Positions 25,804 through 34,649 of a stretch of DNA of 64,000 nt are shown here, piece after piece (positions within the stretch are counted from its first letter, which is position 1; each line of letters begins with the position of its first letter). The notes beneath the pieces are model-generated. The model did no database searches and was not told the DNA's origin. It worked only from the letters and a program-made list of their open reading frames with translations. This stretch comes from Lentzea albidocapillata (GTDB taxonomy: Bacteria; Actinomycetota; Actinomycetes; Mycobacteriales; Pseudonocardiaceae). Made by a program: the position numbers and the translations under genes. The stretch is from positions 186,001-250,000 of the forward strand of contig NZ_JOEA01000006.1 of NCBI RefSeq assembly GCF_000719115.1, in the 5' to 3' direction.

Positions 25804-28338
25804 AGGATGAGATGGCGGCGCGGACTGGCCGCCGTAGCGATTGCCCTGTCGTCATTGGCGACGGTCGAGGCCGCCTACGCGGCCGACGACTACACGCAGA
25901 ACGTGACCGCGATCGACGCGACTCAAGCCCGGATCAACTTCACGCCGACGACCCCTGCTGTCTACGTCGACGTGCACTACCTGATCTCCGGCCAAGGTCA
26001 GCAGAACTTCCGGATGACCAACAACGCCGGGACCTGGCAGAAGACCGTCGGGTCGCTGTCGGCCGGCACGGTGATCGATTATTGGTTCACCTACGAGAAG
26101 TCCGGGCCGCAGTACGACACTCCGCACTTCAGCTACACGCACAACAGCGCGCCGCAACCGGTCGCGACGCCTACGTTCAGCCCACCTGGCGGTACGTACT
26201 CGACGGCCCAGACGGTGACGATCTCCACGGCCACCTCGGGTGCGACGATCCGCTACACGATCGACGGGTCGACGCCGACCAGCAGTTCGCCGGTCTACAG
26301 TGGCCCGATCTCGGTGCCTGGCAACAGGACCATCAACGCGATCGGTATCAGGTCGGGGCAGGCGAACTCGTCTGTCGGCAGCGCGTCGTACGTGATCGGC
26401 ACGCCGGTCGCGACGCCGACGTTCAGTCCGCCGGGTGGTGCCTACGCGTCCGCGCAGACGGTGACGATCTCGACGGCGACCTCCGGATCGACGATCCGGT
26501 ACACAGTGGACGGGTCGACGCCCACGGCGAGTTCGCCGGTCTACAGCGGGCCGATCTCCGTGCCCAGCAACAGGACGATCAGTGCGATCGGGATCAAGTC
26601 CGGTCTCGCGAACTCGGCTGTGGCCAGCGCGACGTACACGATCGGTACGCAGCAAGGGTGTGTGCAGTCCGACAACCCGAACTTCGGGCCGAACACGCGC
26701 ATCTTCGACCCGGGCATGTCCGCCACGAGCATCCAGGCGCAGCTCGACACGGACTTCAACAACCAGAAGGACACGATCACCGCGCAGATGGCGCCCCGCC
26801 GGGTCGCGCACCTGTTCAAGCCGGGTACCTACAACGGCATCCACGACGACGTCGGCTACTACACGTCCGTCTCCGGCCTCGGCCGCAACCCCGGTGACGT
26901 GCTGATCAATGGCGACATCACCGTGGACGCGTTCAACGAGTCCGACAAGGGCGTGGCGCTGCAGAACTTCTGGCGCTCCGCCGAGAACATGGCGGTCAAC
27001 CCCAGCAGCGGCACCAACCGCTGGGCCGTCGCGCAGGCGGCGCCGTTCCGGCGCATGGACGTCCGCGGCAACCTGGCGCTGTACCCGGCTTCGTACGGGT
27101 TCGCGTCCGGTGGCTACACGGCCGACACCCGCGTGTCCGGCCAGACGGCGTCGGTCTCGCAGCAGCAGTGGTACACGCGCGATTCCAACTACGGCAGCTG
27201 GAACGGCGGCGTGTGGAACATGGTGTTCTCCGGAACGCCGGGCGCACCCGCGACCACGTTCCCGAACCCGCCGTCGACGAACCTCGCGACGACGCCGATC
27301 TCGCGCGACGTGCCCTACCTCTACCTCGACGGCAACCAGTACAGGGTGTTCCTGCCTTCGCTGCGCACCAACGCTTCCGGTGCGTCGTGGATCAACGGCG
27401 GCACGCCCGGCACCTCGTTGCCGATGAGCCAGTTCTACGTCGTGAAGTCCGGCGACACCGCCGCGACGATCAACGCGGCGCTGGGCCAGGGCTGCAACCT
27501 GTTCTTCACGCCCGGCATCTACAACGTCAACCAGACGATCAACATCACGCGGCCCAACACCGTCGTGCTGGGCATCGGCTACGCGACGATCGTGCCGCAG
27601 AACGGCGTCACCGCGATGCAGGTCGCGGACGTCGACGGCGTGCGGATCAAGGGCATCCTGTTCGACGCGGGCACGACCCTGTCGAACTCGCTGCTGACCG
27701 TCGGCCCGGCGGGTTCGTCGGCGTCGCACGCGTCCAACCCGACCACCCTGCAGGACGTGTTCTTCCGCGTCGGCGGGGCGATCGCGGGCAAGGCGACCAA
27801 CAGTCTCGTGGTCAACAGCAACAACACGATCATCGACCACAGCTGGATCTGGCGCGCCGACCACGGCAACGCCGGCACCTGGGGCTGGGACGAGGCGATC
27901 GGTGACACCGGCCTGGTGGTGAACGGCAACGACGTGCTGGCCACCGGCCTGTTCGTCGAGCACTACCAGAAGTACCAGACCATCTGGAACGGCGAGCGCG
28001 GGCGGACCATCTTCTACCAGAACGAGATGCCGTACGACGTGCCGAACCAGGCGATCTGGAACAGGCCGAACGGGCAGGCCGGATACGCGGCCTACAAGGT
28101 CGGCGACAACGTCACCACGCACGAGGCGTGGGGGCTCGGCAGCTACTGCTTCTTCAACGTCAACCCGTCCGTGCGGGCCGAGAACGCGTTCGAGGTGCCC
28201 AACCGGCCCGGTGTGAGGATGCACAACCTGCTGACCGTGTCGCTCAACTACCAGGGCACGATCACCCACGTGATCAACAACGTGGGGGCGGTGACGCCAC
28301 CTGGCACCGTGCCGGTGAACGTCGTCAACTACCCGTAG
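25789..28338 (+). CDS. secreted CBM56 and beta-helix carbohydrate-active protein
   Basis: Secreted protein of 849 residues. A signal peptide ends near AYA (about residue 31). Residues about 33-120 match CBM56, a beta-1,3-glucan binding module. Two chitobiase-C-terminal-like domains follow (about 126-203 and 208-285), each with TFSPPGG, TIRYT and DGSTPT. The rest (about 290-849) has the short repeated strands of a right-handed parallel beta-helix (TNSLVVNSNNTIIDHSWIW, FVEHYQKYQTIWNGERGRT). Similar proteins are often mislabelled adenylyl cyclase in databases. A role in binding and cleaving fungal or algal glucan fits the CBM, but the catalytic family is not certain. GTG is chosen as a leaderless start; ATG 25807 is the alternative. 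Confidence 0.82.
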   Translation: MRALSRMRWRRGLAAVAIALSSLATVEAAYAADDYTQNVTAIDATQARINFTPTTPAVYVDVHYLISGQGQQNFRMTNNAGTWQKTVGSLSAGTVIDYWFTYEKSGPQYDTPHFSYTHNSAPQPVATPTFSPPGGTYSTAQTVTISTATSGATIRYTIDGSTPTSSSPVYSGPISVPGNRTINAIGIRSGQANSSVGSASYVIGTPVATPTFSPPGGAYASAQTVTISTATSGSTIRYTVDGSTPTASSPVYSGPISVPSNRTISAIGIKSGLANSAVASATYTIGTQQGCVQSDNPNFGPNTRIFDPGMSATSIQAQLDTDFNNQKDTITAQMAPRRVAHLFKPGTYNGIHDDVGYYTSVSGLGRNPGDVLINGDITVDAFNESDKGVALQNFWRSAENMAVNPSSGTNRWAVAQAAPFRRMDVRGNLALYPASYGFASGGYTADTRVSGQTASVSQQQWYTRDSNYGSWNGGVWNMVFSGTPGAPATTFPNPPSTNLATTPISRDVPYLYLDGNQYRVFLPSLRTNASGASWINGGTPGTSLPMSQFYVVKSGDTAATINAALGQGCNLFFTPGIYNVNQTINITRPNTVVLGIGYATIVPQNGVTAMQVADVDGVRIKGILFDAGTTLSNSLLTVGPAGSSASHASNPTTLQDVFFRVGGAIAGKATNSLVVNSNNTIIDHSWIWRADHGNAGTWGWDEAIGDTGLVVNGNDVLATGLFVEHYQKYQTIWNGERGRTIFYQNEMPYDVPNQAIWNRPNGQAGYAAYKVGDNVTTHEAWGLGSYCFFNVNPSVRAENAFEVPNRPGVRMHNLLTVSLNYQGTITHVINNVGAVTPPGTVPVNVVNYP
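26164..26645 (+). repeat. tandem duplication of the chitobiase-like domain
   Basis: Two copies of about 246 bases encode domains with the same key residues (ATPTFSPPGG, TVTISTATSG, DGSTPT). Identity is high in both protein and DNA. Confidence 0.7.
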
Positions 28339-28355
28339 TAGTACTGCTCTGAAGT

Positions 28356-28388
28356 GCGGCCCGTCACCTCCTCCAGGTGACGGGCCGC
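28356..28388 (+). terminator. strong terminator hairpin
   Basis: A perfect 14-base stem, GCGGCCCGTCACCT with its complement, surrounds the loop CCTCC, 17 bases after the glucan-binding gene's stop. Confidence 0.85.
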
Positions 28389-28403
28389 ATCGCTGCCGCC
28401 ACC

Positions 28404-28409
28404 TATGAT
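28404..28409 (+). promoter_or_regulatory. putative -10 box TATGAT of leaderless gene
   Basis: TATGAT is followed by seven bases and the ATG at 28417, with no ribosome site. It starts 16 bases after the terminator hairpin; a -35 element would fall inside that hairpin and none is visible. Confidence 0.5.
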
Positions 28410-28416
28410 GCGTGCC

Positions 28417-28797
28417 ATGTCGATCGACCGGGGTGCCGAGTTCGCCGAGTTCTGGGCTGAACGGCACCTGTGCACGTTGTCCACCGTCCGTCCCGACGGA
28501 ACTCCGCACGTGGTGCCTGTCGGCGTCACGCTCGACGCCGGGACCGGCATCGCGCGGATCATCACGTCCGGCGCGTCGTGGAAGGTCAAGCACGTCCGCA
28601 AGGCCGGGTATGCCGCTGTGTGCCAGGTGGACGGTCGGCGCTGGTCCACGTTGGAGGGTCCGGTCGTCGTGCGCGACGACGTGGAATCCGTGCGGGAGGC
28701 CGAGCGGCGGTACGCGTTGCGTTACAAGCAGCCGCGGGTCAACCCGGAGCGGGTCGTGATCGAGATCCAGGTGCGGCGTGTCACCGGCACCGTCTGA
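28417..28797 (+). CDS. PPOX/F420-type flavin-binding protein
   Basis: Split-barrel protein of 126 residues (FAEFWAERHLCTLSTVRPDGTPHVVPVG). It belongs to the pyridoxamine-phosphate-oxidase-like superfamily close to Rv1155-type F420 or FMN binders. The substrate is unknown. Its end overlaps the cobL start by 20 bases, so it may be the first gene of the cobL-cobM-cobK transcript. Confidence 0.82.
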   Translation: MSIDRGAEFAEFWAERHLCTLSTVRPDGTPHVVPVGVTLDAGTGIARIITSGASWKVKHVRKAGYAAVCQVDGRRWSTLEGPVVVRDDVESVREAERRYALRYKQPRVNPERVVIEIQVRRVTGTV

Positions 28798-29923
28798 CGT
28801 CGTGGTCGTCGGCATCGGTGCCGACGGGTGGGACGGGCTTTCTTCCGCCGCTCAGCAGGCGGTTTCCCGCTCACGTGTGCTGATGGGCTCGCGCCGGCAA
28901 CTCGACCTGGTGCCGGGGGAGTTCGAGCGGGTCGCGTGGCCGTCGCCGCTGGTACCGGCGTTGCCCGAGCTGTTCGAGAAGTACCGCGACGTGTGCGTGC
29001 TGGCGTCCGGTGACCCCATGTTCCACGGCATCGGCACGACGCTGGTGCGGCTGCTGGGCGACCGGGTGACGGTGCTCCCGCACCCGTCCTCCGTGTCGCT
29101 CGCCTGCGCCCGCCTCGGCTGGGCGTTGAACGAGGTCGAGGTCGTGTCGCTGGTGGCACGATCCGCCGACCTGCTACGCCCCGTGTTGACGCCGGGACAG
29201 CGCGTGCTCGTGCTCGGCGGGGACCCGGCAACCGTTGCGGCACTGGCCGGAGACATCACGGTCCTCGAACAGCTAGGTGGGCCCGCCGAGCGGGTTTACC
29301 CTTGGTCCGGGCAGGACGCGGACCCGCTGTGTGTGATCGCGATCGAGTCGGGCGGGAGCGCTCTCTCGCGGGTTCCCGGACTGCCTGATGACGTGTACGA
29401 ATCCGATGGCCAGCTGACGAAGCGAGAGGTGCGGGCTATTTCGCTGTCGAGATTGGCGCCGCTGCCCGGGCAGCTGCTGTGGGATGTCGGGGCGGGGTCG
29501 GGTTCGATCGCGATCGAGTGGGCGCGAACGCATCCGACGTGCCGGGCGATCGCCGTCGAGCAGTCGGTCGAACGCGCAGAGCGAATCGCCGGTAACGCTG
29601 CGTCTCTGGGCGTGCCCGGCGTGGAGGTCCACATCGGACGGGCGCCGGACGCGTTGGAGGGGCTGGAGAAGCCCGACGCGATCTTCATCGGCGGCGGCGT
29701 GACGGTGCCCGGCGTGCTGCAGGCCTGCTGGGACGCTTTGGCGGCAGGCGGTCGTTTGGTGGTCAACGCGGTGACGCTGGAGTCCGAGGCTGTGGTCGCG
29801 CAGTGGTATGCGAGGCTCGGCGGTGACCTGGTGCGGATCTCGGTGAACCGCGGCTCCTCGGTCGGCAAGTTCACCGGGTGGCGGCCGCACATGCCCGTGA
29901 CGACGTGGAGCGTGACGAAGTGA
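28778..29923 (+). CDS. cobL: precorrin-6Y C5,15-methyltransferase (decarboxylating)
   Basis: Bifunctional cobalamin enzyme of 381 residues. The N-terminal half is a tetrapyrrole methylase (ASGDPMFHGIGTTL); the C-terminal half is a CbiT-type Rossmann methyltransferase with DVGAGSGSIAIEWAR. It methylates C5 and C15 and removes the C12 acetate carboxyl. The GTG start overlaps the preceding gene by 20 bases, and the stop overlaps cobM (GTGA). Confidence 0.93.
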   Translation: MSPAPSDVVVVGIGADGWDGLSSAAQQAVSRSRVLMGSRRQLDLVPGEFERVAWPSPLVPALPELFEKYRDVCVLASGDPMFHGIGTTLVRLLGDRVTVLPHPSSVSLACARLGWALNEVEVVSLVARSADLLRPVLTPGQRVLVLGGDPATVAALAGDITVLEQLGGPAERVYPWSGQDADPLCVIAIESGGSALSRVPGLPDDVYESDGQLTKREVRAISLSRLAPLPGQLLWDVGAGSGSIAIEWARTHPTCRAIAVEQSVERAERIAGNAASLGVPGVEVHIGRAPDALEGLEKPDAIFIGGGVTVPGVLQACWDALAAGGRLVVNAVTLESEAVVAQWYARLGGDLVRISVNRGSSVGKFTGWRPHMPVTTWSVTK

Positions 29924-30660
29924 CCGTGCACTTCATCGGGGCCGGGCCCGGAGCGGCCGACCTGATCACGGTGCGGGGGCGTTCGCTGATCGAGTCGTCG
30001 CCGGTGTGCCTGTACGCGGGTGCACTGGTGCCGGTCGAGCTGCTGGACTTCTGCCCCGCGGGCGCGCGCAAGATCGACACGGCGCTGCTGACGCTGGACG
30101 AGATCGTCGCCGAACTGGTCGCCGCCTCGGAGCAGGGGCTGGACGTGGCCCGGCTGCATTCCGGGGACCCTTCGGTGTTCAGCGCGATGGCCGAGCAGAT
30201 GCGCCGGTTGGACGCGCTGGGCATCACCTACGACGTGACTCCCGGCGTGCCTGCTTTCGCGGCCGCCGCGGCATCGTTGCAGCGCGAGCTGACCGTGCCG
30301 GGGGTCGGGCAGACGGTCATCCTGACGCGGACCTCGCAGCGCGCCACACCGATGCCCGAGGGTGAGGACCTGGACACGCTGGGTCGCAGTCACGCGACTC
30401 TCGTGCTGCACCTCGCCGTGCAACGGATCTCGGACGTGGTCGCGGAGCTGGTGCCGAACTACGGGCTGGACTGCCCGGTCGCGGTCGTCGCCTACGCGTC
30501 ACGTGAGGACGAGGTCGTGTTGCGGGGGACGCTGGACGACATCGCCGCGCAGGTCGAGGCCGCCGGGATCAAGCGGACCGCGGTGATCATCGTCGGGCAG
30601 ACGCTCGGGGCCACGCAGTTTCCGGACAGCCACCTGTACTCGGCCACTCGGGTTCGATGA
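29920..30660 (+). CDS. cobM: precorrin-4 C11-methyltransferase
   Basis: Tetrapyrrole methylase of 246 residues. It opens with GAGPGAADLITVRG, and DVARLHSGDPSVFSAMAEQ is the conserved SAM-binding region. It methylates C11. GTG at 29920 overlaps the cobL stop by four bases. It is joined to cobK by ATGA. Confidence 0.93.
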   Translation: MTVHFIGAGPGAADLITVRGRSLIESSPVCLYAGALVPVELLDFCPAGARKIDTALLTLDEIVAELVAASEQGLDVARLHSGDPSVFSAMAEQMRRLDALGITYDVTPGVPAFAAAAASLQRELTVPGVGQTVILTRTSQRATPMPEGEDLDTLGRSHATLVLHLAVQRISDVVAELVPNYGLDCPVAVVAYASREDEVVLRGTLDDIAAQVEAAGIKRTAVIIVGQTLGATQFPDSHLYSATRVR

Positions 30661-31358
30661 TCCTGATCCTCGGCGGCACGGGGGAAGCGCGAGCGCTGGC
30701 CTCCCGCGTGCCCGCCGTTTCTTCGCTGGCCGGCCGGGTGAGCAATCCCGCCCTTCCCGTCGGTGAGGTGCGGATCGGCGGGTTCGGCGGTGTCGACGGG
30801 CTCACGCAGTGGTTGCGGGACAACGACGTCCACGCCGTGGTCGACGCGACCCACCCCTTCGCTCGGCAGATCACCGCGAACGCCTTCGAGGCCTGTTCGC
30901 GGGTCGGCGTGCCGTTTCTGATCCTGCGACGGCCCGGGTTCACGCCGCAGCCCGGATGGCGGTGGGTGGACAGCGTGGCCGACGCCGCGCGGGACCTGCC
31001 TGGCTCCAGGGTGTTCCTGACTACCGGGCGGCAGGACCTCGCGGAGTTCGCCGAGTGCCCGCAGTGGTTCCTGGCACGGATGGTCGAACCTCCGGAACCG
31101 CCGATGCCGCACCGGATCGAGGTGCTGCTGTCGCGCGGTCCGTTCACTGTGGACGGTGAGCTGGAGCTGATGCGGTCACGCGAGATCGACGTGCTCGTCA
31201 CCAAGGACAGCGGCGGCTCGATGACGTCGGCCAAACTTGAAGCCGCGCGTCGACTCAGTGTGCCGGTCGTGATCGTGCGCCGGCCACCGCTCCCACCCGC
31301 GGAGACGGTGGCCGACGTGGATGCCGCCGTCAGCTGGTTGGGTACCGCCGGGGCGTGA
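30657..31358 (+). CDS. cobK: precorrin-6A reductase
   Basis: NADPH-dependent reductase of 233 residues: GGTGEARAL at the N-terminus, ATHPFA near 65 and TTGRQDLAEF near 120, all typical of CobK/CbiJ. It reduces precorrin-6A to 6B. The 3-prime end overlaps the convergent cobIJ by 29 bases. Confidence 0.92.
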   Translation: MILILGGTGEARALASRVPAVSSLAGRVSNPALPVGEVRIGGFGGVDGLTQWLRDNDVHAVVDATHPFARQITANAFEACSRVGVPFLILRRPGFTPQPGWRWVDSVADAARDLPGSRVFLTTGRQDLAEFAECPQWFLARMVEPPEPPMPHRIEVLLSRGPFTVDGELELMRSREIDVLVTKDSGGSMTSAKLEAARRLSVPVVIVRRPPLPPAETVADVDAAVSWLGTAGA

Positions 31359-32781
31359 AGACGACGCCCTGGGACGTCACGATCGTCTGCGACGAGCCGA
31401 TGATCAGCAGGCAGCGCATGTCGATCGTGGCCGGGTCGAGGGCGCCGAGCGTGAGGACACGGATCTCCTCCTCCGGACCGCCGACGTCGCGTCCGACGAC
31501 GATCGGGGTGTCCGGGGCGCGGTGCTTCAGCAGCAGGTCGCGCATGTCCGCCACCTGGTGCGTGCGGGCCTTGGACGCCGGGTTGTAGATCGCGATCACC
31601 AGGTCGGCCTTGGCGGTGGCTTCGAGCCGTTCGGCGATGACGTCCCACGGCTTGAGCCTGTCGCTCAGGGAGATCACCGCGTAGTCGTGGCCGAGCGGCG
31701 CGCCCGCCTTGGCCGCCACGGCGTTCGCCGCCGTGACGCCGGGGATGACGCGGACCGGCACGTCCGGGGACTCCGCGGCGACCTCCAGCACGGCGGTGGC
31801 CATCGCGAAGACGCCCGGATCGCCCGACGACACGACGGCGACCCGCGAGCCCTTCCGCGCCAGGTCCAGGGCGAAGGCCGCGCGTTCGGACTCGACCTGG
31901 TTGTGCGAGGAGTGCCGCTTCTGGCCAGGACGTTCCGGAACGCGGTCGAGGTAGGTGCTGTAACCGACCAGCTCGTCGGCGGCCTCGAGTTCCTGACGGG
32001 CCTCCGGGGTGAGCCACGCGCGGGCTCCGGGACCGAGGCCGACGACGACGACCTCGCCCTTCGGCTTGGCGGGCCGGGACTGGCTTGGCAACAGGGCCAG
32101 CGAGAAGTACGGGACGGATTCGGGGTCGACGTCGGCCAGCGGCGACATCTTCTGGCGGCCGGTCGTGGCGCGCTCGACGTACCAGGCGCCGTCGAGCCGC
32201 CCAGCCGCCTCCAGTGCCTCGCGGACGTTGCCGAAAGTGCGGCCCAGCTTGAGGATCGCTGCGCTGTCGGTGTCGGCGAGGCGGGCCGCGAGCTCGGCGG
32301 GCGGCAGCGTGCCGGGCAGGATCGTGAGCACCTCGTCGCGTTCCACCAGCGGAGTGCCGAGGACGGCTGACGCGCCGCTCACCGACGTGACGCCGGGGAC
32401 GACCTCCCACTCGTAGCGGTCGGCGAGGCGCTTGTGCATGTGCATGTAGGAGCCGTAGAAGAACGGGTCTCCCGCTGCCAGCACGACGACGTCACGTCCG
32501 GCGTCGAGGTGCGCGGCCAGCTTGCCGGCGGCCTCCTCGTAGAAGGCGTCGATCTCGCCCTGGTAGTCGTCCGTGTCCTCGGTCGTGACCGGGTAGACGA
32601 GCTGTTCCATGATCTGGCCGTCGCGCAGGTACGGCGCCGCGATCGTCCTGGCGACCGACTTGCCGTGCCGGGCGCTGTGGAACGCCACCACGCCGGCCTC
32701 GCTGATGAGTCGTGCGGCCTTGACCGTCACGAGTTCCGGGTCGCCGGGACCCAGGCCGACGCCGTAGAGCTTGCCCGTCAT
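31330..32781 (-). CDS. cobIJ: fused precorrin-2 C20- and precorrin-3B C17-methyltransferase
   Basis: Fusion of two tetrapyrrole methylases in 483 residues. CobI is about 1-235 ([16 protein letters not shown], then [12 protein letters not shown]); CobJ is about 240-483 ([28 protein letters not shown]). This fusion is common in actinobacteria. It adds methyls at C20 and C17 with ring contraction. ATGA overlap with cobH upstream. Confidence 0.94.
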   Translation of the reverse strand: MTGKLYGVGLGPGDPELVTVKAARLISEAGVVAFHSARHGKSVARTIAAPYLRDGQIMEQLVYPVTTEDTDDYQGEIDAFYEEAAGKLAAHLDAGRDVVVLAAGDPFFYGSYMHMHKRLADRYEWEVVPGVTSVSGASAVLGTPLVERDEVLTILPGTLPPAELAARLADTDSAAILKLGRTFGNVREALEAAGRLDGAWYVERATTGRQKMSPLADVDPESVPYFSLALLPSQSRPAKPKGEVVVVGLGPGARAWLTPEARQELEAADELVGYSTYLDRVPERPGQKRHSSHNQVESERAAFALDLARKGSRVAVVSSGDPGVFAMATAVLEVAAESPDVPVRVIPGVTAANAVAAKAGAPLGHDYAVISLSDRLKPWDVIAERLEATAKADLVIAIYNPASKARTHQVADMRDLLLKHRAPDTPIVVGRDVGGPEEEIRVLTLGALDPATIDMRCLLIIGSSQTIVTSQGVVFTPRRYPTS

Positions 32782-33398
32782 TCTTCTTCGCTCGCAATCG
32801 CGTTGATGGCCGCCGCCGTCATGGCACTGCCGCCGCGCCGGCCGCGCACCACGAGGTGCTCCAGATCCGTTGCGGCCAAAGCTTCCTTGGACTCCGCCGC
32901 CCCGATGAACCCGACCGGGATGCCGAGGATCGCGGCGGGCCGCGGTGCTCCGGCGGCGATCAGGTCGAGGAGGTGGAACAACGCGGTGGGGGCGTTGCCG
33001 ATCGCGATCACCGCGCCGTCGAACCGGTCCGCGAGGAGTTCCAGGGCAGCGGCGCTGCGGGTGTTACCGATGGCTTTCGCCAGCTCCGGTGTGCGCGGAT
33101 CCTGCAGGTAGCACAGGACTTCGTTGTCCTTCGGCAGGCGGCGGCGGGTCACGCCGGACGCGACCATGTTGGCGTCGCACAGGATCGGGGCACCCGCCCG
33201 CAAGGCCGCGCGGGCGTCGCGCACTACGTTCGGGGAGAACGCGACGTCCTCCGGCAGGTCGGTCATGCCGCACGCGTGGATCATGCGGACGACGACTTTC
33301 GCGACGTCGCCGGGGAACCTGGTGAGGTCCGACTCCGCGCGGATGGTGGCGAAGGACTGGCGGTAGATCTCCGCCCCGTCCCTGATGTACTGCGTCAA
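32778..33398 (-). CDS. cobH: precorrin-8X methylmutase
   Basis: CbiC/CobH family, 206 residues. The start is TTG at 33398 with GAGGAG upstream, and it overlaps the cobG stop as TTGA. The sequence has the conserved [13 protein letters not shown] and [15 protein letters not shown]. It moves the C11 methyl to C12, giving hydrogenobyrinic acid. Confidence 0.93.
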   Translation of the reverse strand: MTQYIRDGAEIYRQSFATIRAESDLTRFPGDVAKVVVRMIHACGMTDLPEDVAFSPNVVRDARAALRAGAPILCDANMVASGVTRRRLPKDNEVLCYLQDPRTPELAKAIGNTRSAAALELLADRFDGAVIAIGNAPTALFHLLDLIAAGAPRPAAILGIPVGFIGAAESKEALAATDLEHLVVRGRRGGSAMTAAAINAIASEEE

Positions 33399-34471
33399 CG
33401 GATCTCCTCGTAGCCGTCGCCGGTCGCGACGAACTCGATCACAACGCCTGCGGGACGACCGCACCGGCGGGCACAGCCCGACCAGTGCACCGCGCCGGGC
33501 CTGTCGGACCTGCTCCCTAGAATAGAAATTGGGGGTACCCGGCCTGGCGCGTGTGTGTGGTGCGACGCATCGGTCCGTGCGGGCGCATCGGTCTGTGCGG
33601 GTGCATCGACCCAAGCCTGCACATCGGCCCGTACGTCGGAGAGCGACTTCGCGCAGCCGGGGCGGCCGGTGCAGGCGCTGACGCCGTGCCAGGGGGAGTC
33701 GGGGTCGGTGATCAGGCCGGTGACGTCGGTGCCGGCGGGCACGACCAGGCTGCGCCACGGGGTCAGGCGGAGCGCGACGCCGGGAAGTTGTGAGGCGTCC
33801 AAGCGGCCCAGCGGAACACCTGGCGTCAAAGGTGAAGGTGCGACAGGCGTCACAACCGGGGTGAACGCGGCGCCGGACGAGACGCCGAAGTGCGCGGTGA
33901 TCTTTCGCACACCGTCGTCCACTTCGGACAGGCGCCAGGCGGGTCCGCGCATCGACTGGAACAGGCGGGCGGCGGTCACGACGGCGTCGACGGGGTCGGA
34001 CACGCGGATACCTGTATCGGTACCGGCGAGCAGCAGCACGTCCCCGGCGAGGCCGAGGTCGCCGCCCAGGCCGCTCACCGCGGCGCCGACCGTGACCAGG
34101 AAACGCCCTGGTAGCGAGGCCAGTCCGGGGTTCGCGCACAGGGCCGCGTCCAGCGCGTCGACCAGGTCCTGGTTGTCGTCCAGGGGCGCCGCGATGATGT
34201 TGCGGATGCGTTCGTGCGACCAGGAGGGCAGCAGGCCCGCCGCACGCAGGCGCTCGCCCAGCTCCGCGCCGTCCGCGAGCCCTCTGATCTGGAGGTTCGC
34301 GCGCGAGGTCAGCTCGATCGAGCCGTTGCCCAGTTCGGCGGCGGCAAGACGGACGACATCCCACTGAGCAGCGGAAAGAGTGCCGCCCGGCACCCGGATG
34401 CGCGCCAGCCCGCCGTCGGCCGCGGCATGCAGCTCGACGGCGCCGGGGCAGGCGTCCGGGTGACTACGCAT
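33395..34471 (-). CDS. cobG: precorrin-3B synthase
   Basis: Sulfite-reductase-like monooxygenase of 358 residues. The four iron-sulfur cysteines are C267, C273 (ACTGRPGC) and C333, C337 (GCARRC). CobG needs oxygen, so this is the aerobic pathway. Between the two Cys pairs lies a Thr/Ala/Pro/His-rich stretch (about 288-325: [15 protein letters not shown]) that looks like an expanded low-complexity insert. It is the first gene of a cobG-cobH-cobIJ operon. Confidence 0.9.
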   Translation of the reverse strand: MRSHPDACPGAVELHAAADGGLARIRVPGGTLSAAQWDVVRLAAAELGNGSIELTSRANLQIRGLADGAELGERLRAAGLLPSWSHERIRNIIAAPLDDNQDLVDALDAALCANPGLASLPGRFLVTVGAAVSGLGGDLGLAGDVLLLAGTDTGIRVSDPVDAVVTAARLFQSMRGPAWRLSEVDDGVRKITAHFGVSSGAAFTPVVTPVAPSPLTPGVPLGRLDASQLPGVALRLTPWRSLVVPAGTDVTGLITDPDSPWHGVSACTGRPGCAKSLSDVRADVQAWVDAPAQTDAPARTDASHHTHAPGRVPPISILGSRSDRPGAVHWSGCARRCGRPAGVVIEFVATGDGYEEIR

Positions 34472-34478
34472 AGGTCGG

Positions 34479-34484
34479 ACTGTA
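34479..34484 (-). promoter_or_regulatory. putative -10 box of leaderless cobG operon
   Basis: On the minus strand TACAGT is seven bases before the ATG at 34471. No ribosome site is present. The divergent riboswitch begins only a few bases away. Confidence 0.45.
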
Positions 34485-34489
34485 ACCCG

Positions 34490-34604
34490 CCGGTTAGGGT
34501 GAGCCCGAACGACGAAGCGCAGGAGGAAGCCGGTGTGAATCCGGCGCGGTCCCGCCACTGTGACCAGCGAACACCGCTGGGAGTCAGGAACTCCGCTTCG
34601 CCAG
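34490..34604 (+). ncRNA. cobalamin riboswitch (B12 aptamer)
   Basis: The AdoCbl-binding aptamer core is visible: GAGGAAGCCGGTGTGAATCC from 34523, then GCGGTCCCGCCACTGTGA, and the B12-box-like GAGTCAGGAACTCC at 34581-34594. It lies 45 bases before the cobN start, on the same strand, and should shut down cobN when B12 is abundant. The outer boundaries are approximate. Confidence 0.92.
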
Positions 34605-34649
34605 TCACCCGCACTTTGGGGCGAGGACCCCACGAGGGATGGAGCCTGC

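Noticed and set aside
25852..28815. Minus-strand open frame of 987 residues opposite the CBM56 gene
   Set aside because: High-GC shadow frame rich in Arg and Val with no domain. The plus strand has signal peptide, CBM56 and beta-helix.
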